A DNA stretch of 64,000 bases from Halanaerobiales bacterium (GTDB lineage: Bacteria; Bacillota; Halanaerobiia; Halanaerobiales; Halanaerobiaceae): the NCBI GenBank assembly GCA_016278485.1, contig JADQBT010000034.1:1-64000 (forward strand). Direction: 5' to 3'. The notes beneath the pieces were generated by a model. It was not told where the DNA came from. It saw only the letters and a program-made list of their open reading frames with translations, and searched no databases. Shown here piece after piece: positions 46,111 through 54,235 of this stretch (within the stretch, counting starts at the first letter, position 1; each line of letters opens with the position of its first letter). Made by a program: the position numbers and the translations under genes.

Positions 46111-47313
46111 TTATTTATTATAGATATTTTCTCTAAAATGGACTAGGCCATCTTCTGTAGCCCAGACTGTCCAGTAGACCATATATATTGGGAGTGGTTG
46201 TGCTAAGTTAATAAATTTTCTTTGCCCACTGTCAAGAAATGAGTTTATTTTTTCTGGTGGCCAATCTATGTGATCTCTTAATACATATTTAGCTAATTTA
46301 ATTGGTTCTTCTATTCGTACACAGCCTGCACTAAAGGTTCTTACTTTTTTAGCAAATAAATGTTGTTTTGGAGTACCATGGAGATAGACATTATATTTAT
46401 TTGGAAACTTAAATTTGACAAGTCCCATCGGATTTGAAGGGCCTTGTATTTGCACAAATCTATATTGCAAACTATTTTTGTTTACTTTTGACCAATCTAT
46501 CGAAGTAGAGCTAACTTCTACTGATTCATCCCCCCATCCTTTAAAAACTTTGATATTATTTTCTTGCAAATAATTTGGATCTTTATGGATACGAGGTAGG
46601 ATGTTAACAATGGAACTATTATAGGGTATAATCCAGGTTGGGTTTAAGACTAAATATGTTATTTTCCGATTGAATACAGGAGTAGGACTGCGAGTGCTTC
46701 CAGTAATGACTTTCATTTTCATTACTGCTTTTTCATTTTCAACTACCTTTAATTTAAAATCAGGTATATTTACGATAATATAATTTCCTGGTAATTTACC
46801 TTCATAATTTTTCATTCTTCTCAAATTTTTTTTAATTTGTAGAATTCTAGTTTCAACAGGAATATTTAATTGTTGAAGCGTTTTTTCATCTACAATTCCA
46901 GAGACAGTCAGGCCATGTCTTCGTTGAAATTTTTTAACTGCTCTTTCTAATGTATCATTAAATAGTTTTTGATCTTCTGTGAGACTAGCTTTAGACAGAT
47001 CACCTGAAAGGAGTAACCTTTTTCTTAATAAAAGAATATTTTCCCCATAATCATTTTTTTGCCATTCTTGCTCATTAGAAATTGATTTCCAATCCCCATT
47101 ATGAGCTATATTTTCATATTTATTTAATGCCTTTTCTAGTTGTAATAAATTAAAATATTTGTATTGTTTAGATGCCAAAACAGATTCTGTTTGCAAAAGA
47201 GTAAAAAATATAAGCAGAATTATGAGAGTTAAGCTAAAAATTTTTAATTTATTTGTATTTTTCTTCAACTTTTTCACCTTTTCTAGAACTATTTTATATA
47301 TCATATGTAACAC
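46111..47313 (-). CDS. L,D-transpeptidase, YcbB/LdtD type
   Basis: This is a 400-residue envelope enzyme that makes 3-3 peptidoglycan cross-links or attaches proteins to the wall. A membrane anchor or signal lies at about 23-47. A peptidoglycan-binding domain lies at about 100-155 (FQRRHGLTVSGIVDEKTL). The YkuD catalytic domain (about 175-350) has the HGTP histidine and the nucleophile Cys in FSAGCVRIE. The TPVFNRKITYLVLNPTW segment and the insert before the active site resemble YcbB of Gram-negative bacteria rather than the short Bacillus enzymes. A downstream ATG (MIYK) is an alternative start. Confidence 0.88.
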   Translation of the reverse strand: MLHMIYKIVLEKVKKLKKNTNKLKIFSLTLIILLIFFTLLQTESVLASKQYKYFNLLQLEKALNKYENIAHNGDWKSISNEQEWQKNDYGENILLLRKRLLLSGDLSKASLTEDQKLFNDTLERAVKKFQRRHGLTVSGIVDEKTLQQLNIPVETRILQIKKNLRRMKNYEGKLPGNYIIVNIPDFKLKVVENEKAVMKMKVITGSTRSPTPVFNRKITYLVLNPTWIIPYNSSIVNILPRIHKDPNYLQENNIKVFKGWGDESVEVSSTSIDWSKVNKNSLQYRFVQIQGPSNPMGLVKFKFPNKYNVYLHGTPKQHLFAKKVRTFSAGCVRIEEPIKLAKYVLRDHIDWPPEKINSFLDSGQRKFINLAQPLPIYMVYWTVWATEDGLVHFRENIYNK

Positions 47314-47371
47314 TTCTACTCTTGTTCTTTTTTGTTACTAAAAGGGAGTGTTTTCTAAATATAAAAGTAAC

Positions 47372-47434
47372 TTGACACTATCGTGTAAAGTAGCAAATTG
47401 ACACTAAAAGCTATAGTTGTTATTATAGTGCCAA
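47372..47434 (+). promoter_or_regulatory. otsA promoter with three TTGrCACTA repeats
   Basis: TTGACA (47398-47403) and TATTAT (47421-47426) with 17-base spacing form the promoter. TTGACACTA occurs at 47372-47380 and 47398-47406, and its inverse TAGTGCCAA at 47426-47434 overlaps the -10. The regular 26-28 base spacing suggests a repressor or activator binding on one helix face. Confidence 0.6.
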
Positions 47435-47465
47435 ATATATAACTGTAAGGGGTGTAATAGTAGAT

Positions 47466-48884
47466 ATGGAGAAAAAGATTAATAAACAGAGGCTAATACT
47501 TATCTCTAATGGAGAACCTTATGCACATCGGAACACTGGAAATGAGATAGAATGCGTAAAATTGGCAGGTGGTTTAACTACCGGTCTTGACCCTTTGATG
47601 AAGAAAGATAAAGGTTTATGGATTGCCTGGGGGAGAGGAGAAGCTGATTTTGAAGTAGTGGACAAAGATGACAAGGTTAGAGTTCCTGATGAAAATGGAT
47701 ATACATTAAAAAGGATTAATTTAAGCAAAAAAGAACAAGCTGGTTTTTACTATGGATTTTCTAATGAAGTAATGTGGCCAATATGTCATAACTTTATTAC
47801 TAAGGCTAATTTTAAGCAAAATTATTGGGAAACATATAAAAAAGTTAATGAAAAATATGCTCTTTCTGCATTAGAAGAAATAACAGAAGATGATCTGGTC
47901 TGGATACATGATTATCAATTAGCTTTAATACCTGGTTTTATTAAAGAGAAAAAGAAAAATACAAAAGTAGCAATGTTTTGGCACATACCCTGGCCAGCCT
48001 GGGAAGCGTTTAGAACGATTCCTTGGCAAGAAATAATTCTTAAAAAAATGTTAAAATCCGACTTTATTGCTTTCCATACACCTTTATTTGTAAATAACTT
48101 TATTGATTGTACGGAAAAGCTAGGTGCAGATGTAGATCGAACTGAAAATATAGTAAATTTCCAGGGGCAAGCTACTAAAGTAATGAGTATTCCGTTAGGT
48201 ATTGACTATCAACAATTTCAAAGACAAATTAATGAAAATAGTTTAAATGAAAAAGCGAAGAAGATTAAAGAAGATTATCATGCAGAAAAGATAGTCTTTG
48301 CTGTGGATAGATTAGATTATACCAAAGGTATTTTAAAGAGACTAAAGGCGATGGACAAGCTATTTGAAAGATATCCAGAACATATTGGCAAAGTGACTAT
48401 GGTACAAAGAATTTCACCTAGCAGGACAGAAGTTGAGGAATACCAGCAGATGAGGGAATCAATTAATAAAAAAATTGCTGAAATTAACGGTAAATATCAA
48501 AAAGATGAATGGGTACCGATTAAATACTTTTATGGTTCTGTACCACAAAAGGAGTTATTACCATACTTTAGAGCGGCAGATATTGCTTTAATCACACCTT
48601 TGATCGATGGTATGAATTTAGTAGCGAAAGAGTTTTTGGCAGTGCAAAATAAGGGAATGCTGATATTATCTGAATTTGCTGGAGCGGCAATCTACCTTGA
48701 TGATGCATTGCTAGTAAATCCTTATGATATTAATGCAGTCACAGAAGCTATTCAGCAAGGTTTGGAGATGTCTCAGAAAGAAAAAGAATTAAAATTAACA
48801 AAACTAAAAGAGGAAATATCTAAATATGATATTAACTGGTGGCGGAATAAATTTCTAGCTGAATGGGTTAAAAGATATGACTAA
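47466..48884 (+). CDS. otsA: Trehalose-6-phosphate synthase
   Basis: This 472-residue GT20 glycosyltransferase makes trehalose 6-phosphate from UDP-glucose (or another NDP-glucose) and glucose 6-phosphate. It has the N-terminal glycine-rich segment, VWIHDYQLALIPGF, FWHIPWP, the VDRLDYTKGI nucleotide-sugar loop, and PLIDGMNLVAKEF near the end. AAGGGGTG lies upstream of the ATG. It overlaps otsB by 8 bases. Trehalose is a compatible solute, in keeping with a salty habitat. Confidence 0.95.
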   Translation: MEKKINKQRLILISNGEPYAHRNTGNEIECVKLAGGLTTGLDPLMKKDKGLWIAWGRGEADFEVVDKDDKVRVPDENGYTLKRINLSKKEQAGFYYGFSNEVMWPICHNFITKANFKQNYWETYKKVNEKYALSALEEITEDDLVWIHDYQLALIPGFIKEKKKNTKVAMFWHIPWPAWEAFRTIPWQEIILKKMLKSDFIAFHTPLFVNNFIDCTEKLGADVDRTENIVNFQGQATKVMSIPLGIDYQQFQRQINENSLNEKAKKIKEDYHAEKIVFAVDRLDYTKGILKRLKAMDKLFERYPEHIGKVTMVQRISPSRTEVEEYQQMRESINKKIAEINGKYQKDEWVPIKYFYGSVPQKELLPYFRAADIALITPLIDGMNLVAKEFLAVQNKGMLILSEFAGAAIYLDDALLVNPYDINAVTEAIQQGLEMSQKEKELKLTKLKEEISKYDINWWRNKFLAEWVKRYD

Positions 48885-49671
48885 AAAATATTTGTTAAAT
48901 GATAAGTATAAAAATAAAGTTTTAAGCGAAATAAAAAAATACCAGAAGGTATTGTTGTTTTTAGATTATGATGGTACACTAGCGCCATTTAAAAGTGATC
49001 CTGCTAAAGCTTTTCCTTTTCCGGGGAGTATAGATTTGCTAAGAAAAATTGAGGAAAAAAATAATTATTATATCAGCTTGATTTCGGGAAGAAGTTTAAG
49101 TGATTTAGAAAAAATGGTTGATTTTCCAGAAATAAATTATGCTGGTAACCATGGACTTGAAATAAAGCTAGCTAATGGAGAGAATTTTAACTGCTTAGAT
49201 AAGAAAGAAATAGATTATTCTAGTTATGATAGAGCTAAAAAGATAATAAAAGAGGAATATAGAGCTAAAAAAGGGTTTAGAATGGAAGATAAAGGCGCGG
49301 GTTTTGCCCTTCATTTGTCAGTGGATGATGAGCAACAAGCTGAAATTAAAAAACAAGTTAAGCAATTAATCAATGATAAATATTTTGAAGTATTATCAGG
49401 CAGAAAAGTTATTGAAGTCCGTCCTGTTGGTTGGGATAAGGGTAAAGCTGTTCAATTAATCTGCAAACATATTATTAGGCAAGATCCTGTTGAAAATTAT
49501 CTCCCAATTTATATGGGGGATGATAGTACAGATGAAGATGTATTTAAAATACTTAATCATGGAATAGGTATTTACATTAAAAATGAAGGTAAAATAGTTA
49601 CAAAAGCAGATTATTATCTAAATAATCCAGCTGATGTATTTCTTTTTTTAAATAATATATTGACATATTAG
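48877..49671 (+). CDS. otsB: Trehalose-6-phosphate phosphatase
   Basis: This 264-residue HAD-superfamily phosphatase removes phosphate to give trehalose. Motif I is LDYDGTLAPF near residue 29, motif II lies in LISGRS, and motif IV is GDDSTDEDVF near residue 213. AGNHGLEI and EVRPVGWDKGKAV are family blocks. It overlaps otsA, so the two are translated together. A separate promoter starts inside its last codons and reads into the small gene downstream. Confidence 0.95.
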   Translation: MTKKYLLNDKYKNKVLSEIKKYQKVLLFLDYDGTLAPFKSDPAKAFPFPGSIDLLRKIEEKNNYYISLISGRSLSDLEKMVDFPEINYAGNHGLEIKLANGENFNCLDKKEIDYSSYDRAKKIIKEEYRAKKGFRMEDKGAGFALHLSVDDEQQAEIKKQVKQLINDKYFEVLSGRKVIEVRPVGWDKGKAVQLICKHIIRQDPVENYLPIYMGDDSTDEDVFKILNHGIGIYIKNEGKIVTKADYYLNNPADVFLFLNNILTY

Positions 49672-49716
49672 CAAATTAGGTATATACTAATAGTAATAGT
49701 AATAGTTATCATTATC
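49660..49716 (+). promoter_or_regulatory. Promoter with Fur-box-like site
   Basis: TTGACA (49660-49665) and TATACT (49683-49688) have 17-base spacing. Starting about 10 bases after, 49698-49716 reads on the minus strand GATAATGATAACTATTACT, matching 15 of 19 positions of the classic Fur box. A repressor there would cover the transcript start. Confidence 0.7.
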
Positions 49717-49737
49717 AACCAAAATCGAGGTGATATA

Positions 49738-49845
49738 ATGGCTAATAAGTGCTCAGAAAACATTGGAACCAGAATTAATTATTTAGGCATAACAGATAAA
49801 AAAAGATATGAAGAGATTTTACAAAAAAATAAGTGCAAAGATTAA
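49738..49845 (+). CDS. Small 35-residue protein behind Fur-box promoter
   Basis: This tiny frame begins MANKCSENIGTRINY and ends in KCKD. It is basic, with two cysteines and no membrane segment. GAGGTGAT lies 4-5 bases before the ATG, a strong ribosome site. Its own promoter, a Fur-like operator and a terminator 15 bases after the stop make it a self-contained transcription unit of about 190 bases. I do not recognise the protein. It may be an iron-related peptide, or the transcript may act as an iron-responsive small RNA that also carries a short coding sequence. Confidence 0.55.
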   Translation: MANKCSENIGTRINYLGITDKKRYEEILQKNKCKD

Positions 49846-49860
49846 TTATCGATTATTAGA

Positions 49861-49893
49861 AGCCCAGCATTAACCTGCTGGGTATTTTTTTAA
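49861..49893 (+). terminator. Terminator after the small gene
   Basis: CCCAGCA (49863-49869) and TGCTGGG (49876-49882) pair around TTAACC, followed by TATTTTTTT. The T run overlaps the end of the converging LysE gene. Confidence 0.9.
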
Positions 49894-50474
49894 ATAATTC
49901 CAGCAATAGATAACGCACTATAAAATAACAGGATACTCATCGAAATGTTAAATGTTTTTCTGTGATTGCTAAGTATTTTTTTAAAACCTACCCCAAATAA
50001 AGCCCAACAAGTTAAGGGAATGAATGCATAGAACCCCAAAAAAAGAGCAATTAAGGCTAGATTAATTTTATTATCTACATATGGGATTATAAAATTTGCC
50101 ATTACACTTAAGCCAAAAATAATAGCTTTGGGATTAACTAATTGCATTAATAGCCCGGTTTTAAAACTATTAAGATTAATTTTTTGACCGCTTGTGTGAT
50201 TAGTATTTTGTAAAATTCTCACTGCCAGATATGTTAAATATATTCCACCGATAGTACCGATATATGTTTCTAATTGAGGAATAATATCTAATAATAATAA
50301 ATTAAAATATGCGCTTGATGCTAAAATTATTATTAAACCAGTCATTACACCTAACATAAATTTGATAGTTTGTTTAAAACCATAGTGATTAGCATTGGTC
50401 ATTGTCATAATATTATTAGGCCCGGGAGTAAAAGTCATGACAAACACATACGAAATTAATGGAATGAGAGGCAT
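49890..50474 (-). CDS. LysE/RhtB-family amino acid exporter
   Basis: This 194-residue inner-membrane protein has about six helices. The N-terminal FVMTFTPGPNNIMTMTNANHYG block is the family signature (TPGPN). A later stretch reads LLMQLVNPKAIIFGLSVMANFI. Such exporters remove excess amino acids such as lysine, arginine, homoserine or threonine. Given the heavy amino acid traffic in this window, export of a basic amino acid or alanine is possible but unproven. AAGGAGAA precedes the start on the minus strand. It is monocistronic. Confidence 0.9.
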   Translation of the reverse strand: MPLIPLISYVFVMTFTPGPNNIMTMTNANHYGFKQTIKFMLGVMTGLIIILASSAYFNLLLLDIIPQLETYIGTIGGIYLTYLAVRILQNTNHTSGQKINLNSFKTGLLMQLVNPKAIIFGLSVMANFIIPYVDNKINLALIALFLGFYAFIPLTCWALFGVGFKKILSNHRKTFNISMSILLFYSALSIAGII

Positions 50475-50571
50475 TTTATTCTCCTTAAAAAATTAGTTTA
50501 AAAGACTATCTGTTTTTATTGTATTTTTAAAGATTCATTTTGTCAATATTGCTTTTAAACTTGCCAGATTA

Positions 50572-50580
50572 TGTTATAAT
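50572..50580 (+). promoter_or_regulatory. Extended -10 promoter of subtilase gene
   Basis: TGTTATAAT (50572-50580) fits an extended -10 element, 40 bases before the GTG start. No strong -35 is seen. Confidence 0.55.
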
Positions 50581-50620
50581 TAGTTTAACTTAAATGGTTA
50601 TTTGGGAAAGGAGGCAAGTT

Positions 50621-52594
50621 GTGCAATATCGCAATAAATTACTTATATTATCTATACTTATTGTTATGCTAATACTAACTGGTTGTTCTACCAATACTGA
50701 TCGCACTGCAAACCTTTTGAAATTGAGTGGACGCATTACAGATTATTCTACTAACAACAATGGAATAAGTAATGTAAATATATCAGTAAATGATGGGGAA
50801 TATAAGACTGAGACAAATAGTAAGGGTCAGTTTAGTTTATATCTTCCCAGAGGTAATGCAGAGATAATTATTAAAAAGGATGGTTACTGGAGAGAGCAAG
50901 AGAATATCTATTTATATACCGATTATACAACAAATTATTATTTAAAGGATAAGCTAGAATATTCAGGGATGGTCTCAGGTTATTTGAATATTAACCAATT
51001 AACTAGTACAAATAAAATGCAAGTTATGCAAGTTAATAACAAGCCTGATTTTAACAGGGCAAATACATATAGTACAAATTTAGATAATGATTATGTTGAA
51101 GGTGAATTATTAGTTGAATATGAGGATAGCAAAGCAAAAAATTCAATTTTAAAAAGCGATTTAAGATTAAATAATAATTTACATAAGGTTAGCGTTCCTG
51201 CGGGTAAATCAACGGAAGAGTATTATCAGGAAATTAAAAATTCAGAAGAGGTAAAATCAGTATCATATAATTATAAAGGTTATTTGATGACAGTTCCAAA
51301 TGATGAGTATCTATTTAAACAATGGACATTAGAAAAATTAGATCTTTATAAAGCTTGGAATTTTCAAACAGGTTCTGATGCGATTTCTGTAGCAGTTATT
51401 GATACAGGCTATTTAGCTCATCCAGATATTGAAGATAATCTTGATTTAGTTAATGGCAAGGATTTTGTAGATGGTGATGAATATGCTATAGATGAAGATG
51501 CAAATGGAAATAGGATGAGTCACGGGACGCATGTGGCAGGGATCATAGGTGCAGAAGGAAATAATGGGAGTGGAATATCTGGTGTCAATTGGGATATCAA
51601 TATCATTCCAATTAGAATTTTTAGTCTGGATAGTAATGGTCAACAATATTTTACAACTGATAGGCTAATTAAGGCAATTAAATATGCAATAGAGGAAAAG
51701 GCTGATATTATTAATTTGAGTTTAGCATATGTAGACGATAATAATCCTAATTTTAAGATTGAAAATGTAGAGGAAATATTAAAAGAAGCTGTAGTAGAAC
51801 ATGGAATAATAATAACAGCATCGGCGGGAAATAGTGAATTAGGTTTTCCTTATTATCCGGCTTCATCAGAATATACAATTGCAGTTGGAGCAACAGGTCC
51901 GACAGGTGAAATCGCTTCTTATTCAAATTATGGGAATGGAATAGATATTTATGCACCAGGCGGAGATGTTGCTTATTTAGCTCCTGGTTCATTTAATATT
52001 AATGGGGCTATTTATGGGTTAGATGGTAATTATGATACTTCAAATTATAATCAGTACACTTATTCGGAGGGAACATCAATGGCAGCACCACATGTAGCTG
52101 GAGTAGCCGCACTTTTGTTAGCTGAAAATGTTTCGGCAAAAGATGTGAGGGAACGTTTAGTATCTACGGCTGAGTGGATAGATGATCCAAGGGCTGGCAG
52201 GGGTGGGCTATTAAATGCTAATCTTGCTTTGAGTACAGTATTTGCTAATCATAATCAGTTTGAAGAATATCTTGTGGCTGGAACAATAAAAGAAGATAAT
52301 ACTTATTATATTATGAGTGATTTAGGTCAGGTTGATAACTCAGGTAAATATATAATACCTCATGTGAAAGTTGGAGAAGGGATTACAATAATTGGCTGGC
52401 AAGATATAAACAATAGTGAGGAGATAGATACAGGTGATATGTTTGGTGAGATATTTATTGCCAATTACTTAAATAAAGATGAACATCTTAGTAATTTAGA
52501 TTTTACTTTAACTGAAATACCAGCTTATCAAGTGCAATCTCCAGAAGAAAGACCAGAAATTATTTTTGGACCTCCACCTGGCTATTACGAATAA
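50621..52594 (+). CDS. Lipoprotein subtilisin-like serine protease (S8)
   Basis: This is a 657-residue exported protease. The GTG start at 50621 follows AAAGGAGG; a longer in-frame ATG at 50594 runs through that site. Residues 1-23 are a lipoprotein signal (LILTGC). A carboxypeptidase-regulatory-like beta domain lies at about 30-100, and a fervidolysin-type propeptide at about 150-225 (VEGELLVEYEDSKAK). The catalytic domain carries Asp261 (VIDTGY), His301 (SHGTHVAG) and Ser486 (GTSMAAPHVAG). A C-terminal beta region of about 100 residues ends it. It is anchored outside the cytoplasm. The BsuPI-domain gene follows 14 bases later. Confidence 0.92.
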   Translation: MQYRNKLLILSILIVMLILTGCSTNTDRTANLLKLSGRITDYSTNNNGISNVNISVNDGEYKTETNSKGQFSLYLPRGNAEIIIKKDGYWREQENIYLYTDYTTNYYLKDKLEYSGMVSGYLNINQLTSTNKMQVMQVNNKPDFNRANTYSTNLDNDYVEGELLVEYEDSKAKNSILKSDLRLNNNLHKVSVPAGKSTEEYYQEIKNSEEVKSVSYNYKGYLMTVPNDEYLFKQWTLEKLDLYKAWNFQTGSDAISVAVIDTGYLAHPDIEDNLDLVNGKDFVDGDEYAIDEDANGNRMSHGTHVAGIIGAEGNNGSGISGVNWDINIIPIRIFSLDSNGQQYFTTDRLIKAIKYAIEEKADIINLSLAYVDDNNPNFKIENVEEILKEAVVEHGIIITASAGNSELGFPYYPASSEYTIAVGATGPTGEIASYSNYGNGIDIYAPGGDVAYLAPGSFNINGAIYGLDGNYDTSNYNQYTYSEGTSMAAPHVAGVAALLLAENVSAKDVRERLVSTAEWIDDPRAGRGGLLNANLALSTVFANHNQFEEYLVAGTIKEDNTYYIMSDLGQVDNSGKYIIPHVKVGEGITIIGWQDINNSEEIDTGDMFGEIFIANYLNKDEHLSNLDFTLTEIPAYQVQSPEERPEIIFGPPPGYYE

Positions 52595-52608
52595 AAGGAG
52601 CGGAAAAA

Positions 52609-53358
52609 ATGTTAAAAAAAATTATATTTACAGGAGTTTTATGCTTACTTTTAATTTTATTGATTAATAACTTAACAATGGCTGCAAATGTGCTGAAAGG
52701 AAACTTTTTCATTGAAAATAATAAAAAAATTAAGTTTACAAACAGAGAATTAGCCCCTTTTACGGATGTTGCTAAAATATTAGATTATAATCATAATTGG
52801 GAGCTAGATAAAGGTGAGATAAGAGGACATTTGAGAAGCAATTATTTTAAAACAGATGATTTTGTAATCGCTTATGGTGATTTATTTTTACCAGTGGAAT
52901 TTTATGAAAATAAGTTTGGGATAGAGATTGTTATCAGAGGAAATAATTATTTTATTTATGTCTCTGAAAAATTTAATAAATCAGAGAGGTATGATCAATT
53001 TGAACTAGTAATAAATCTTAACAAAAAAAATTATGATAGGTATGAACCAATTGCTGTGACCGTATTATTGTTAAATAAAAGTAATGAGAAGCAGTTGCTT
53101 AAATTTAGTTCTGGTCAAAAGTATGATATAGTCATGGAACGCTATGGTCGGGAAATATGGCGCTTATCTGAGGGAAGAGGTTATCTGCAGTCGATATCTG
53201 TCAGTGAATTGGATGCTCATGACTATTTATTATATACTAATCTAATCAAACCAGGTAGTGATAGATATTTAGCAGAGGCAGAATATACTCTTTTTGCTGA
53301 AATTAATACAACAGAGGGTAGCATTATTAGTAATCAAGTAGAAATAGATATTAATTAA
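52609..53358 (+). CDS. Secreted BsuPI-domain protein, possible protease inhibitor
   Basis: This 249-residue exported protein has a signal peptide at 1-24 (cleavage near TMA-AN). A small region at about 25-110 resembles a stalk/copper-amine-oxidase-like repeat (FFIENNKKIKFTNRELAPFTD). A BsuPI-type beta-sandwich spans about 125-248, with IAVTVLLLNKSNEKQLLKFSSGQKYD. BsuPI is a Bacillus inhibitor of an intracellular subtilisin. Here the domain is secreted and encoded directly after a secreted subtilase with AAAGGAG spacing. A protease-inhibitor pair is the simplest inference, though BsuPI domains also occur without known inhibitory role. Confidence 0.78.
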   Translation: MLKKIIFTGVLCLLLILLINNLTMAANVLKGNFFIENNKKIKFTNRELAPFTDVAKILDYNHNWELDKGEIRGHLRSNYFKTDDFVIAYGDLFLPVEFYENKFGIEIVIRGNNYFIYVSEKFNKSERYDQFELVINLNKKNYDRYEPIAVTVLLLNKSNEKQLLKFSSGQKYDIVMERYGREIWRLSEGRGYLQSISVSELDAHDYLLYTNLIKPGSDRYLAEAEYTLFAEINTTEGSIISNQVEIDIN

Positions 53359-53457
53359 TCATTCATTATAAACTGGTGATGTAGAGAAGAATGATGCCAA
53401 TACGGCTAAAGCAGGTAAAATAATCATTACAAGCAAAATTTCATGGTAACCACAAAA

Positions 53458-53492
53458 ATAGTGTCATCTGCACTAAAGGCAGATGACACTAT
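53458..53492 (-). terminator. Terminator of ferritin-like gene
   Basis: ATAGTGTCATCTGC (53458-53471) pairs with GCAGATGACACTAT (53479-53492), 14 bp. The T run (TTTTT) is on the minus strand, so it serves the minus-strand gene. Confidence 0.88.
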
Positions 53493-53502
53493 GCAATTAT
53501 TA

Positions 53503-54021
53503 TTACTCATTATTACTTTCTTCATTTTCTAATAATTCAGGTCTAGAGTTAAGTTCAATTAAATACATTAATCGCATTGCATGATAGGCTTCATCGTGCA
53601 TTATGTTGAAGAAAATATCTCTTAGAATAAGATTATCTGTCATCAAATAATAGCTTTTATATTTTTTGAAATCGGCTGTTTCTGCCAGTAAACGGCGATC
53701 TAATGATTCAATAAAATTTAGAGAGTAAGATTCGCCAAGTTCTTCTTCTGCATAAGGTTCTCCTGAGAGTGCCTCATAAGCTTTTTTAAGGTCATAGGCA
53801 TGTTCTCGTTCGTCTCTAGCAAATTCTCTTAGCATTTCTGCTTGAAACTGGTCTGGTGCTTTTTCTGCTAATTCATTATAGTACTCTACATCATTTAGCT
53901 CACCTTCAATACCAAGATAGATGTTTCTTAGAAGGGTATCCATTTCCTCGCGCTGAATTTCCCGTTTGATAGTTCGACGTAGATGATGTATTTTCTTATC
54001 AGAAACGTTATGAGTAAACAT
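53503..54021 (-). CDS. Ferritin-like/rubrerythrin-type diiron protein
   Basis: This 172-residue four-helix protein has a metal-ligand pattern: Glu in YLGIEGELNDVEYYNELAE, EREH in the second helix, and DEAYH in the last helix, with another Glu/Asp between. The start chosen is preceded by AGGAGGTGAA on the minus strand; an upstream in-frame start lacks a site. It has no rubredoxin domain, so it is a short rubrerythrin or DUF-type ferritin relative. In an anaerobe it may handle peroxide or iron. The length of the final acidic tail varies in this family. Confidence 0.82.
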   Translation of the reverse strand: MFTHNVSDKKIHHLRRTIKREIQREEMDTLLRNIYLGIEGELNDVEYYNELAEKAPDQFQAEMLREFARDEREHAYDLKKAYEALSGEPYAEEELGESYSLNFIESLDRRLLAETADFKKYKSYYLMTDNLILRDIFFNIMHDEAYHAMRLMYLIELNSRPELLENEESNNE

Positions 54022-54202
54022 TAATTCACCTCCTGTAAATAAATAGAAATCAGATGATATGTTTGACATTAAATATGACTGGTGTTATATTAAAATTATA
54101 AATTTTTTGGTCTTATAACAGCTTATGAGAATAGGTCATTAAATAGTGATAAATTTAAATAATAAGTTTTAGGTAACAGACATACAGTTTTCCCATATTA
54201 TA

Positions 54203-54208
54203 TATAAT
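54203..54208 (+). promoter_or_regulatory. -10 element of the CDF gene
   Basis: TATAAT at 54203-54208, immediately before an in-frame ATG at 54209. A transcript from here would start downstream of that ATG, so the true start is ATG 54236, which has GGGGTGAG upstream. Confidence 0.55.
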
Positions 54209-54235
54209 ATGATTAATAAAAATTGGGGTGAGATA

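Noticed and set aside
53360-53440. Minus-strand frame encoding a short hydrophobic peptide
   Set aside because: It has no ATG with a ribosome site and lies beyond the terminator of the only minus-strand gene nearby. About 26 hydrophobic residues can arise by chance in AT-rich DNA.
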